Assembly (NCBI GenBank): GCA_964384215.1
Contig: CAYLLB010000001.1
Coordinates: 1-64,000, forward strand
Direction of reading: 5' to 3'
DNA length: 64,000 bases
Origin: JAJFUV01 sp964384215
Lineage (GTDB): Bacteria > Acidobacteriota > Terriglobia > Bryobacterales > Bryobacteraceae
Below are positions 27,477 to 36,044 of the stretch, piece after piece (position 1 is the stretch's first letter; every line of letters begins with the position of its first letter). Under the pieces are notes generated by a model, which worked only from the letters and a program-made list of their open reading frames with translations, made no database searches and was not told where the DNA came from. The position numbers were made by a program, and so were the translations under genes.

Positions 27477-28013
27477 ATGACTGCCCCCTCCACCGTCAGG
27501 CGCCTGGACACAAGCGGTTTCCCGGCGCAACAGCAGTTGGGAGCCGTTGGCGCGGTTCGGATCGATCCGCTTGCGGGGATACCCGGCAGGGCGGAAGCGG
27601 AAGAAGCGCTGACTACTGTGATCGCCCGGCGTGTGCCCGCCTGCGCAGCCGTATTCATCGTCGATCGCATACACTTGCTGAACGACTGCTTTGGCTACGA
27701 CATGGGCGATCGACTGCTCGCCGCCTACCATGACCGCCTACGGAGCTGCCTGAATCCCGCGGACCGTATTTTCCGCTGGAGCGGCACTTCGTTTGTGGTT
27801 CTGATGGAAGGCCGGCGAACGGTTGGGGAAGTCCGCAATGAACTGGAGCGGGTAGCCGGTTGTGACGCGGAAGTCACTGTCTCGATTGGATATGGCTCCC
27901 TGGCCCTGGCGACCGCCGCTAGTTGGGCCGTATTCCCGTTGCGCGGGACGACTTCCAAGGAGTCGATGGTCCGCTGCTTCGATCACTACATCGCCGCCAA
28001 CATGGGGCGATGA
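27477..28013 (+). CDS. Degenerate GGDEF-domain protein
   Basis: A 178-residue protein containing a diguanylate-cyclase fold: DPLAGIPGRAEAEEAL (for DxLTGLPNR), FIVDRIHLLNDCFGYDMGDRLL (substrate pocket) and RIFRWSGTSFVVLMEG, where SGTSF stands in place of GGDEF. The catalytic Asp/Glu pair and one glycine are lost, and the last helices of the domain are shortened, so cyclase activity is very unlikely. It may bind GTP or c-di-GMP or act as a partner protein. The ATG at 27477 is preferred, 7 bp after GGAGA; an ATG 42 bp upstream lacks such a site. A PilZ gene follows. Confidence 0.75.
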   Translation: MTAPSTVRRLDTSGFPAQQQLGAVGAVRIDPLAGIPGRAEAEEALTTVIARRVPACAAVFIVDRIHLLNDCFGYDMGDRLLAAYHDRLRSCLNPADRIFRWSGTSFVVLMEGRRTVGEVRNELERVAGCDAEVTVSIGYGSLALATAASWAVFPLRGTTSKESMVRCFDHYIAANMGR

Positions 28014-28054
28014 TCCGCTCGCGAAAGCGGGGTGGCTGACCGATAAGCAAGAAT

Positions 28055-28426
28055 GTGGAACGCCGCTCGGAAGTGCGCTTTGATGTCGACTGCCCGGTTC
28101 GAGTGACTACGCTGGATTGTCACGCCATGCGCTGGACCGGCACTATCCGCAATCACTCCGGCCGGGGTATGCGACTATCCGTTCCACAGGCCATCGACGC
28201 GGGCACGCCGCTGCGCATCGATGCCGGCAACGTCATGTTGCTGGGCGAAGCGTGTTACTGCAGACCGCAGCGCGACGGCTATCAGGTGGGCGTGAGGGTC
28301 GAGCACATTTTGAGCGGCCTGGACGAGTTGGCCCGCCTGAACCGATCTCTGTTCGGCGATTCCCAGAACGACCGCGACATCCCAGAGCCGGCGGTCATCA
28401 CGCCGCTATCGCTCGCACCCCGGTAA
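28055..28426 (+). CDS. PilZ-domain c-di-GMP receptor protein
   Basis: A 123-residue single-domain PilZ protein. Both c-di-GMP-binding motifs are present: RxxxR within ERRSEVRFDV at the N-terminus and NxSxxG in RNHSGRGMRLSV. The C-terminal strands (GYQVGVRVEHIL) fit the beta-barrel. It is expected to be a cytosolic c-di-GMP effector. The start is GTG at 28055; an ATA four codons upstream (giving SKN before VERR) is a less likely alternative. Its last 29 bp overlap a small gene on the opposite strand. Confidence 0.85.
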   Translation: MERRSEVRFDVDCPVRVTTLDCHAMRWTGTIRNHSGRGMRLSVPQAIDAGTPLRIDAGNVMLLGEACYCRPQRDGYQVGVRVEHILSGLDELARLNRSLFGDSQNDRDIPEPAVITPLSLAPR

Positions 28427-28529
28427 ACACCGACGCAACCAGAACCAGCAACAGGAACAAGAGGAGAAGAATTCCGATCCGGTTGGCCGTCCTTCCCCGC
28501 CGCAACTCAGGTTGGAAAATCCGGCGCAT
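28398..28529 (-). CDS. 43-residue single-pass membrane protein
   Basis: A small protein, MRRIFQPELRRGRTANRI followed by a strongly hydrophobic helix (about residues 19-38, with GILLLLFLLLVLVASVF). Support for it being real is an excellent ribosome binding site, AAGGAGG, 5-6 bp before the ATG, the basic N-terminus and one clean TM helix. The longer frame running upstream to 28631 has no such support. It overlaps the end of the PilZ gene by 29 bp on the other strand. No family is recognised. Confidence 0.6.
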   Translation of the reverse strand: MRRIFQPELRRGRTANRIGILLLLFLLLVLVASVFTGVRAIAA

Positions 28530-28623
28530 GTCCCCTCCTTCTGCACATACTTTAACGCTCTTCGCCCGCGAGGGGTTACAGAAAAACGCTTCCACGCGAA
28601 AAATCGCGCTATCCTGGCTTTGA

Positions 28624-29511
28624 ATGTCCACGAAAGTGCTTGTCTGCGGCAGTTCCGGCCAGTTGGGGATCGAATTGGTGAGTGAGTTTCGGGCTCGCGG
28701 CTATGACGTGACCGCGTGGGACCGCCCGGAGCTGGACATAACCGACCGGGCGCGCGTCGAGCAAGCCATCGGCGACCTGGATCCTGCCATCGTGATCAAC
28801 GCGGCGGCTTACAACCAGGTGGACGTAGCCGAATCCGAACCCGAGGCGGTGCTTCAGGTGAACTCGCTTGCCGTGCGCAATCTGGCCCTGGCCTGCCGCC
28901 AGACGGACGCCTTCTTCGTTCACTATTCGACCGACTATGTCTTCGACGGCAAGGCCGGCCGCTGTTACACCGAGCAAGATCAACCGCATCCGCTGGGCGC
29001 TTACGCCGTTTCGAAGTACGCCGGGGAGTTGTACGCGCAGGCATATCTCGAGTCCCCGCTGATCATTCGCACGTCGGGCGTGTTTGGCCCCGGCGGGCTG
29101 AACACGGCGCGCGGCAACTTCGTGGAGCTGATGATGCGGTTGGCCGAATCCGGCAATACCATACGGGTGGTAGTGGATCATGTGGCTTCGCCGACTTACG
29201 CGCCGGCGCTGGCCTCGCGCACGGCGGACCTGGTTGAGCGAAAGCTTACGGGGGTCTACCACATCGGGGGCGGCACGCCCATCGCCTGGTTCGATTACGC
29301 GCGGCTGATCTTTCGCGTCTTGGGCATCTCGCCGGAATTGAAGCCCACCAACGAGCGCGAATACCGCACGGCAGCGCACCGGCCAAAATACTCCGCGCTC
29401 TGCAATACCAAGATGGAGCAGGCGGGCCTGGCTCCCATGCCGCCGCTCGAGGATTGCTTGAAGGACTATTTCGTCCGCCGCGGGAAGCTGGTGGGCGGTT
29501 CTAAGGCTTGA
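28624..29511 (+). CDS. rfbD: dTDP-4-dehydrorhamnose reductase family protein
   Basis: A 295-residue extended SDR enzyme. It has the NAD(P) motif CGSSGQLG, the substrate region NAAAYNQVDVAESEP, YSTDYVFDGKAG and the catalytic YxxxK in YAVSKYAGE. RmlD reduces dTDP-4-keto-L-rhamnose to dTDP-L-rhamnose for envelope polysaccharides. The other rml genes are not adjacent, so the exact sugar substrate is inferred from family. It overlaps the converging VWFA gene by 11 bp. Confidence 0.9.
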   Translation: MSTKVLVCGSSGQLGIELVSEFRARGYDVTAWDRPELDITDRARVEQAIGDLDPAIVINAAAYNQVDVAESEPEAVLQVNSLAVRNLALACRQTDAFFVHYSTDYVFDGKAGRCYTEQDQPHPLGAYAVSKYAGELYAQAYLESPLIIRTSGVFGPGGLNTARGNFVELMMRLAESGNTIRVVVDHVASPTYAPALASRTADLVERKLTGVYHIGGGTPIAWFDYARLIFRVLGISPELKPTNEREYRTAAHRPKYSALCNTKMEQAGLAPMPPLEDCLKDYFVRRGKLVGGSKA

Positions 29512-30469
29512 CCGCGAAGTAGCCTTTGCGAGCCTGCACCTTCCAGTCCTTGTCGCGCACGCGGATTTCGATTTTACGGAACTTGCCGTCCTTTTCGGGG
29601 TTGGTGGGCGTGTAGCCGATCGCGTACTGGTTTCTCAACTCTTCCTGAAGCTGGCGAAAGATGTCGTCGAGCGGGGTCTTCCGGCCTGCGCGGAACAGCC
29701 TGCCGCCGGTCTCCTCCGACATCTTCTTCAGATCCGAATCGCTCGGTGTGTACCCCCATGAGCCTCTGCCGCCGTAAGCCGACGGATCGACGTAATAGAT
29801 GCTGTAGATGACGGCGTCGGCCTTCTGGGCGGCCGCCATGGCGTCCTGAAGCGTGAGGCGGCTGCCCTGGTCCACGCCGTCTGTAATGAGAACGACGGCT
29901 TTGCGGCCCACCTCGCCCTTGAGACGGTCCGTGGTGGCGAGATACACCGCGTCGAACAACACCGTGCCTCGGGGTTTCGAGATCGTGGGCACCGGGCCGG
30001 GTTGAATCCCGGTGACGGGTGCGTTCACCCGCAGCTTGTCAAGCGCATCGCGAAGAAGACGGTGCGAATTGGTGTAGTCCTGCAGCAGTTCGGCTTCCGC
30101 GCCGAAGCTGATCAGGAACGCCATGTCCTTCTTGCCCAGTACCGAGGCGAAGAACTGAGTGGCTGCCTGGCGCTCCACGCCGATCAGGTTCTCCTGGCTG
30201 CGGCTGACGTCTACCAGCAGTCCGATGGTCAGGGCCAGGTCCTTCTCGCGGTTGAAGTAGCGGACGGTCTGCGGCTTGCCGTCCTCGAAAATGGTGAAGT
30301 CGTCCTTGGTCAGGTTGGCGATGTATGCGCCGTGCTTGTCACGGACCGAGCAGAGCACGTTTACCACGTCGACATCCACCTTGATGACAGGCGCCTGGTC
30401 GTCCGGCACCTGGGCGACCAGGGGGACCATCAAAGTCAGGAACAACGGGAAGGCAGCGAAGCGCATCAT
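29501..30469 (-). CDS. VWFA-related secreted protein
   Basis: A 322-residue protein with a signal peptide (MMRFAAFPLFLTLMVPLVAQ), the acidobacterial N-terminal strand domain (VDVVNVLCSVRDKHGAYIANLTKDDFTIFEDG), and a VWA domain with an intact DxSxS metal site (LLVDVSRSQEN) and VLITDGVDQGS. The C-terminal signature ELRNQYAIGYTPTN closes the domain, as in the paralogues at 50841 and 51826. Probably periplasmic or surface-exposed and engaged in metal-dependent protein binding; the partner is unknown. Confidence 0.9.
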   Translation of the reverse strand: MMRFAAFPLFLTLMVPLVAQVPDDQAPVIKVDVDVVNVLCSVRDKHGAYIANLTKDDFTIFEDGKPQTVRYFNREKDLALTIGLLVDVSRSQENLIGVERQAATQFFASVLGKKDMAFLISFGAEAELLQDYTNSHRLLRDALDKLRVNAPVTGIQPGPVPTISKPRGTVLFDAVYLATTDRLKGEVGRKAVVLITDGVDQGSRLTLQDAMAAAQKADAVIYSIYYVDPSAYGGRGSWGYTPSDSDLKKMSEETGGRLFRAGRKTPLDDIFRQLQEELRNQYAIGYTPTNPEKDGKFRKIEIRVRDKDWKVQARKGYFAVKP

Positions 30470-30522
30470 ACAGTTACTATGTCAACCTAGAAGACGCAGG
30501 CCGCGCAGTTTGTGTTTCTCTT

Positions 30523-31125
30523 ATGCGTAAAGCTTTACGACACTTGCGGAACGCCGACCCGGTGATCGGAGGACTGATCGACCGGATCGGCCCTTACAGA
30601 ATCGAGTATCTCGAACCTCGCTTCGACACTCTGGCCAGGTCGGTCGTCTACCAGCAATTGAGCGGCAAGGCCGCTCTCACCATCTATATGCGCCTGTCGG
30701 ATGCGCTGGCCGGCGAGGTGACTCCGGAAAATGTCCTGAAGTTGCGGCCGGCGGGTATGCGCAAACTGGGGTTGTCGAAACAGAAAATCACTTACATTCG
30801 GGACCTGGCGGCGCACACCCGCGGCGGCACGCTGGACTTTGCCGAGTTGCCGCGGATGGGCGACGACGAGGTGATCGAAGCGCTCACCCGGGTGAAGGGC
30901 GTCGGCGTGTGGACGGCGCACATGTTCCTGATCTTCGCCCTCCGCAGACCGGATGTGCTTCCCATCGGAGACTTGGGCATCCGCGCGGCGGTGCGCAAAG
31001 CATACGCATTGGAGCGGATGCCGACGCCGGAGGAGGTGGAGGAGCGCGGCCGTTGCTGGCGGCCTTACGCCACCGTGGCGTCCTGGTATCTGTGGCGGAG
31101 CCTCGAGTCCAAAGCCGGCATGTGA
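30523..31125 (+). CDS. DNA-3-methyladenine glycosylase II family (AlkA-type)
   Basis: A 200-residue base-excision repair enzyme removing alkylated purines. It has the HhH-GPD core: RSVVYQQLSGKAA, then the helix-hairpin-helix ALTRVKGVGVWTAHMF and the catalytic Asp in LPIGDLGIRAAV. The N-terminal AlkA TATA-like domain is missing, as in short bacterial and yeast MAG-like forms. It is divergent from the VWFA gene, with 53 bp between them. Confidence 0.92.
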   Translation: MRKALRHLRNADPVIGGLIDRIGPYRIEYLEPRFDTLARSVVYQQLSGKAALTIYMRLSDALAGEVTPENVLKLRPAGMRKLGLSKQKITYIRDLAAHTRGGTLDFAELPRMGDDEVIEALTRVKGVGVWTAHMFLIFALRRPDVLPIGDLGIRAAVRKAYALERMPTPEEVEERGRCWRPYATVASWYLWRSLESKAGM

Positions 31126-31189
31126 AATCAGGGACCGGTCGCGCCCGTCCTATACTTAGGATTCATCCCCACGAACTACAGGAGCGGTC

Positions 31190-33034
31190 ATGCGGATTCT
31201 GGTTTTGTTGTTCTCGGCGGCGCTGCTGGTTTCGGCGCAGGGCGTCGAGTACATTAAGGCGCACTACACGAAATTCGAATATGAAGTCCCGATGCGCGAC
31301 GGCAAGAAGCTGTTCACGGCCGTCTACGCTCCCAAGGACACTTCGACGACGTACCCCATCATGATGCTGCGCACGCCGTACAGCGTGGCGCCGTACGGAG
31401 CCGACCAGTACAAGTCCTCCCTAGGGCCTTCGGAGAAGTTCGCCCGCGAAGGTTTCATTTTCGTGTACCAGGACGTGCGCGGCTGCTGGATGTCGGAGGG
31501 GGATTTCGTGGATGTGCGTCCCTACATCGCCGCCAAGCGCGGCCCACAGGATGTGGACGAAGCTTCAGACACCTATGACAGCATCGAGTGGTTGCTCCAC
31601 AAGATTGCGAACCACAACGGGCGTGTCGGGATTTGGGGTATTTCCTACCCCGGCTTTTACGCAGCCATGTCCCTGCTTGACTCGCATCCAGCACTGAAGG
31701 CTGTTTCGCCCCAGGCGCCCATCGCCGACTGGTTTGTGGGCGACGACTTCCACCACAACGGGGTGTTGTGGCTGGCCCATACCTTCCGGTTCTATGGTGC
31801 GTTTGGCCGTCCGAGACCCGGTCCCACGACGCACCGGACAGATCCCAAGTTCGAAATTGCGATCGGCGACGGCTACAAATTCTTCCTGGACATGGGGCCG
31901 GTGGCGAACGTTGATGCGAAGTACTTCAAGGGTGGGGTGCCGTTCTGGAATGAAGTGATGCGGCACCCGAACTACGACGAATTCTGGAAGGCGCGCACGA
32001 TTCTGCCGCACCTCAAGAAAGTCACTCCCGCGGTAATGACGGTGGGAGGCTGGCTGGACGCGGAAGACGTGTATGGACCGCTGGCCATTTACCGCGCCGT
32101 GGAGAAGAACAATCCCGGCGCCTACAACATCCTGGTCGAAGGGCCGTGGCCACACGGAGGATGGGCCAGCGAGGATGGCGACCGCCTGGGCAACGTGAGC
32201 TTCAACTCGAAAACCGGTCCCTATTACCGGGAAAAGATCGAGTTTCCGTTCTTTAATTTCTATTTGAAGGATAAGGGCGACTTGAAGCTGCCCGAAGCCT
32301 ATGTCTTCGAGACCGGGACCAATCAATGGCGGCAGTACGATGCCTGGCCCCCGCGCCAGGCCGTCACCAGGCCGCTTTATCTCGAGGCGTCCGGGAAACT
32401 CGCTTTCGAGCCGCCCCGGAACTCCTCCGTCCCCTACGACGAATACGTGAGCGATCCGGCAAAACCGGTGCCCTTCGTTCCAAGCGTGGAGCAGGGCATG
32501 GTGTACGAATACATGGACGAGGACCAGCGCTTCGCCTCACGCCGCGCCGACGTTCTGGTATACCAAACCGAGGTCCTGAAATCCGACCTTACCGTGGCGG
32601 GGCCGCTTACGGCGACGCTCTACGTCTCTACCAGCGGCACGGATTCGGATTGGGTGGTGAAGCTGATCGACGTTTATCCGCAAGATCGTGGCGATGTAAG
32701 CCCCAGCGGCGTCAAAATGGGCGGCTATGAACAACTGGTGCGCGGCGAACCCATGCGCGGCCGCTTCCGGTCCAGCTTCGAAAAGCCCGAGCCGTTCGAG
32801 CCCGGCCGTGTGACCAAAGTGGAATTCACCATGCCGGACATCAATCACTCGTTTCGCAAGGGGCACCGCATCATGGTGCAGATCCAGAGCAGTTGGTTCC
32901 CGCTGGGGGACCGCAATCCGCAGAAGTTCGTCGATATCAACACGGCCAAGGAAGCCGATTTCCAAAAGGCGACCCAGCGCGTGTATCACTCGCCGCAGAG
33001 CGCTTCCCGGCTGATGTTGACCGTGCTGCCCTGA
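31190..33034 (+). CDS. Secreted CocE/NonD family (X-Pro dipeptidyl-peptidase S15-like) hydrolase
   Basis: A 614-residue alpha/beta hydrolase with a signal peptide (MRILVLLFSAALLVSA). Typical elements are VPMRDGKKLFTAVYAP, FVYQDVRGCWMSEG, the nucleophile elbow GIWGISYPGFYA, the helical cap, and a His in GPWPHGGWA. A C-terminal jelly-roll starts at about residue 380 and includes GPLTATLYVSTSGTDSDWVVKL. Members hydrolyse acyl-amide or ester bonds (cocaine esterase, glutaryl acylases, X-Pro peptidases); the substrate here cannot be told. AGGAG lies 6 bp before the ATG. Confidence 0.92.
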   Translation: MRILVLLFSAALLVSAQGVEYIKAHYTKFEYEVPMRDGKKLFTAVYAPKDTSTTYPIMMLRTPYSVAPYGADQYKSSLGPSEKFAREGFIFVYQDVRGCWMSEGDFVDVRPYIAAKRGPQDVDEASDTYDSIEWLLHKIANHNGRVGIWGISYPGFYAAMSLLDSHPALKAVSPQAPIADWFVGDDFHHNGVLWLAHTFRFYGAFGRPRPGPTTHRTDPKFEIAIGDGYKFFLDMGPVANVDAKYFKGGVPFWNEVMRHPNYDEFWKARTILPHLKKVTPAVMTVGGWLDAEDVYGPLAIYRAVEKNNPGAYNILVEGPWPHGGWASEDGDRLGNVSFNSKTGPYYREKIEFPFFNFYLKDKGDLKLPEAYVFETGTNQWRQYDAWPPRQAVTRPLYLEASGKLAFEPPRNSSVPYDEYVSDPAKPVPFVPSVEQGMVYEYMDEDQRFASRRADVLVYQTEVLKSDLTVAGPLTATLYVSTSGTDSDWVVKLIDVYPQDRGDVSPSGVKMGGYEQLVRGEPMRGRFRSSFEKPEPFEPGRVTKVEFTMPDINHSFRKGHRIMVQIQSSWFPLGDRNPQKFVDINTAKEADFQKATQRVYHSPQSASRLMLTVLP

Positions 33035-33044
33035 GGGGTGAAAT

Positions 33045-33407
33045 ATGAGAGAGCTCACGTTACTCGGTATTGGACTGGCGGCCGGCGTCGCCTCTGGCAT
33101 GTTCGGCATCGGCGGCGGGCTCATTATAGTGCCCGCCCTGCTCTTTGTGGTGGGCATGAACGAAAAGCCGGCCATAGGCACGAGCCTGGCAGCCCTGATT
33201 CCGCCCGTCGGCCTGCTCGGCGCCGCCGAGTACTACCGCGGCGGCTACATCAACATCAAGTACGCGGCGCTGATCGCCGCCGGTTTGTTTATCGGCGCCT
33301 ATTTCGGGGCGAAAATCGTGGTCGCGATGTCGGACGTTCTGATTCGCCGCCTTTACGCGATTTTCCTGCTGGTCATCGCAGCCCGCATGTTAGTGGCCGG
33401 CAAGTGA
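33045..33407 (+). CDS. Half-size TSUP (TauE/SafE) family membrane protein
   Basis: A 120-residue protein of four TM helices with the TSUP signature GVASGMFGIGGGLIIVPAL, TSLAALIPPVGLLG and GAYFGAKI. Full TauE/SafE transporters have about 250 residues in two such halves, so this single-repeat version presumably dimerises. The family exports organosulfur anions or sulfite; the substrate is unknown. It starts 10 bp after the hydrolase gene, with AGGGGTG as ribosome binding site. Confidence 0.85.
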   Translation: MRELTLLGIGLAAGVASGMFGIGGGLIIVPALLFVVGMNEKPAIGTSLAALIPPVGLLGAAEYYRGGYINIKYAALIAAGLFIGAYFGAKIVVAMSDVLIRRLYAIFLLVIAARMLVAGK

Positions 33408-33419
33408 GGCTGGCGCGAA

Positions 33420-34850
33420 TCAGCCCTTGATGACGCCAATGGGCCGCAGGCGCGCGACCTTGGTGGCAAGGCCCGCTTGCGCCACCACTTCGATTACCTC
33501 GTCGACGTTCTTGTAGGCCTCCGGTACTTCTTCGAGGATGCCGTCGCGCGTTTCGCTGCGCACCAGGATGCCGGCTTCCTCCAGGCACTTGCGCACCTGG
33601 GCCACGTCCCGACCCTTGCGCGCGGCCGTGCGGCTCATCACGCGGCCCGCGCCGTGGCATACGCTCCCGAAGGTCTCGTCCATGGCGCCCTGCGCGCCGG
33701 CGAGCACCCAGGAGGCGGTGCCCATGCTGCCTGGGATGAGCACAGGCTGCCCCGTGAGGCGGTAAACGGCCGGTAGATCGCGGTGTCCGGCCGCGAACGC
33801 CCGCGTGGCTCCCTTGCGGTGAACCAGCACCGTGCGCTTGCGCCCTTCGTAAATGTATTTCTCGCGCTTGGCGATGTTGTGGCAAACGTCGTACACCAAC
33901 TCCAGGCGAGCCGAGGCCCCGAATACCTTACGGACCGAGCCTCGCAGGTAATGGAGAATCGCCTGACGGTTGGCCCACGCGAAATTCGCCGACGCGCGCA
34001 TGGCGCTCAGATAGGCTTCGCCTTCGGGCGACTGTATGGGGACGCAGGCAAGCTGCCGGTCCGGAAGGCTGATGTTGTACCGCTTCATGGCCACGCCCGC
34101 CTCGGCCAAGTAGTCAGTGCAAACCTGGTGTCCCAGGCCGCGCGAGCCGCAGTGGATCAGCACGGCGACCTGGCCGGCTTCGATCCCGAATACACTCGCC
34201 GTATCCTGGTCGAGGATCTTGTCGACGACCTGGAATTCGAGGAAGTGATTGCCGCTGCCGAGCGTGCCGAGTTGCGGGCGGCCGCGCTCCTTGGCCCGTT
34301 CGGACACGTGGTGCGCGTCGGCGCCGGCCATCGAACCGCGCTCCTCGCAATACTCCAGGTCGCGGTCGTCGCCGAAGCCGTTGTCCACCATCCAGCGCGC
34401 GCCCTTTTCGAGGACCTCGTCAAGCTGCTTGGGTCCGATTTTCAGTTGCCCAGTTCCGCCCGTGCCGCATGGCACATCGCGGAATACCTGGTCGATCAGC
34501 TCCTTAATGCGCGTGCGCACATCGGTCTCGCCCAGGTTCGTGCGCACCAGACGCACGCCGCAGTTGACGTCGAAGCCCACGCCGCCGGGCGAGACCACTC
34601 CCTCGTCCCAATCCATGGCCGCCACGCCGCCGATGGGAAACCCGTAGCCTTGGTGGATGTCGGGCATCGCCATACTTGGACCGACGATGCCCGGCAGCGA
34701 GGCCACGTTCACAGCCTGTTCGAGCGAAAGATCCTTGCGAATTTCGTTGAGAATATGCTCGTTCGCATAGACCATCACATCCGCACGCATGTGGCGGCTC
34801 GCGTCGCGCGCGATGCGGTGGCGGACGGGATCGATGGTCTTTATGATCAC
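33420..34850 (-). CDS. rtcB: RNA-splicing ligase RtcB
   Basis: A GTP- and Mn-dependent ligase that joins 2-prime,3-prime-cyclic-phosphate or 3-prime-phosphate RNA ends to 5-prime-OH ends. The 476-residue protein has GGVGFDVNCGVRLVRT (metal Asp/Cys), LGSGNHFLEFQ, IHCGSRGLGHQ, GSMGTASWVL and the guanylation motif CHGAGRVMSR, with the His nucleophile. It starts with GTG overlapping the kbl stop by 4 bp (GTGA), so it is translated from the threonine catabolic operon. No rtcA, archease or rtcR is nearby. Confidence 0.96.
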   Translation of the reverse strand: MIIKTIDPVRHRIARDASRHMRADVMVYANEHILNEIRKDLSLEQAVNVASLPGIVGPSMAMPDIHQGYGFPIGGVAAMDWDEGVVSPGGVGFDVNCGVRLVRTNLGETDVRTRIKELIDQVFRDVPCGTGGTGQLKIGPKQLDEVLEKGARWMVDNGFGDDRDLEYCEERGSMAGADAHHVSERAKERGRPQLGTLGSGNHFLEFQVVDKILDQDTASVFGIEAGQVAVLIHCGSRGLGHQVCTDYLAEAGVAMKRYNISLPDRQLACVPIQSPEGEAYLSAMRASANFAWANRQAILHYLRGSVRKVFGASARLELVYDVCHNIAKREKYIYEGRKRTVLVHRKGATRAFAAGHRDLPAVYRLTGQPVLIPGSMGTASWVLAGAQGAMDETFGSVCHGAGRVMSRTAARKGRDVAQVRKCLEEAGILVRSETRDGILEEVPEAYKNVDEVIEVVAQAGLATKVARLRPIGVIKG

Positions 34851-36028
34851 AAAGAAGCTTTCACCTCGGCGAACATCTTCACGGCAAACTCGAGTTCCTC
34901 CCGCGAGTGCGCGGCGGACATCTGCGCGCGGATGCGCGCCTTGCCCTGCGGCACCACGGGGTAGGAGAACGCAATGACGTACACGCCTTTCTCGAGCAAC
35001 CGCTCGGCCATGCGGACGGCCAGTTTGGCATCGCCCAGCATGATCGGCACAATGGGGTGCTCGCCGGGCAGGATCTCGAATCCCTGCTCGGCCATGGCGC
35101 GGCGGAAGTACGTGGTGTTGGCGAGCAGCCGCTCGCGCAGATCGGCGGAACCGGCCAGCAGATCGAGCACCTTGAGCGAAGCGCCAACGACCGCCGGCGG
35201 CACTGTGTTCGAAAACAGGTACGGCCGCGAGCGCTGCCGCAACAGTTGAACGATTTCGCGGCGTCCGCTGGTGTAACCGCCGCTTGCGCCGCCCATCGCC
35301 TTGCCAAGCGTGCCGGTCAAAACGTCGACGCGGCCCATGACGTTCAGGTACTCGTGCGTGCCTCGTCCATGGGCGCCCATGAATCCCACGGCGTGGGAAT
35401 CGTCGACCATCACCATCGCCTGGTACTTTTCGGCCAGGTCGCAGATTTGGGGCAGCTTGGCGAGGTAGCCGTCCATGGAGAAGACGCCGTCGGTGGCGAT
35501 CATGCGAGTGCGCGCGCCGGAGGCCTCGCGGAGCTTCTCTTCCAGGTCAGCCATGTCACCGTTGCGGTAGCGGTAACGGGCAGCTTTCGAGAGCCGCACG
35601 CCGTCGATGATGCTGGCGTGGTTTAGTTCGTCGGAGATGATGGCGTCCTCGGCGTCGAGGAGCGTTTCGAACAAGCCCCCGTTGGCGTCGAAGCACGAGG
35701 AGTACAAAATGGTATCCTCGGTTCCCAGGAATTCACTCAGGCGCGCTTCAAGCTGCTTATGGATGGTCTGCGTGCCGCAGATGAAGCGCACGGACGCCAG
35801 GCCGTAGCCCCACTCTGCCATCGCTTTCTGAGCGGCTTCAATTACGGCCGGGTGGTTGGCCAGCCCCAGGTAATTGTTGGCGCACAGGTTCAGCACGCCG
35901 TCCGGCGAACCGGGCACGCGCACGCGGGTTGCCTGGGGCGTCTCGAGCACCCGCTCGGATTTCGTGAGGCCGGCGGATTCGATTTCTCGCAGCTTGGCCT
36001 CGTAGCGCGCTTTTACTTGTTCAAACAC
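34847..36028 (-). CDS. kbl: Glycine C-acetyltransferase (2-amino-3-ketobutyrate CoA ligase)
   Basis: A PLP enzyme of the alpha-oxoamine synthase family that cleaves 2-amino-3-ketobutyrate with CoA to glycine and acetyl-CoA, taking over the product of Tdh. The 393-residue protein shows LCANNYLGLANHP, DELNHASIIDGVRLS, VDDSHAVGFMG and the PLP-lysine motif TGTLGKAMGGASGGY. It is 16 bp after sdaA and overlaps rtcB by 4 bp in the tdh-sdaA-kbl-rtcB operon. Confidence 0.96.
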   Translation of the reverse strand: MFEQVKARYEAKLREIESAGLTKSERVLETPQATRVRVPGSPDGVLNLCANNYLGLANHPAVIEAAQKAMAEWGYGLASVRFICGTQTIHKQLEARLSEFLGTEDTILYSSCFDANGGLFETLLDAEDAIISDELNHASIIDGVRLSKAARYRYRNGDMADLEEKLREASGARTRMIATDGVFSMDGYLAKLPQICDLAEKYQAMVMVDDSHAVGFMGAHGRGTHEYLNVMGRVDVLTGTLGKAMGGASGGYTSGRREIVQLLRQRSRPYLFSNTVPPAVVGASLKVLDLLAGSADLRERLLANTTYFRRAMAEQGFEILPGEHPIVPIMLGDAKLAVRMAERLLEKGVYVIAFSYPVVPQGKARIRAQMSAAHSREELEFAVKMFAEVKASL

Positions 36029-36044
36029 GAAGGAGTTCCTTTCC

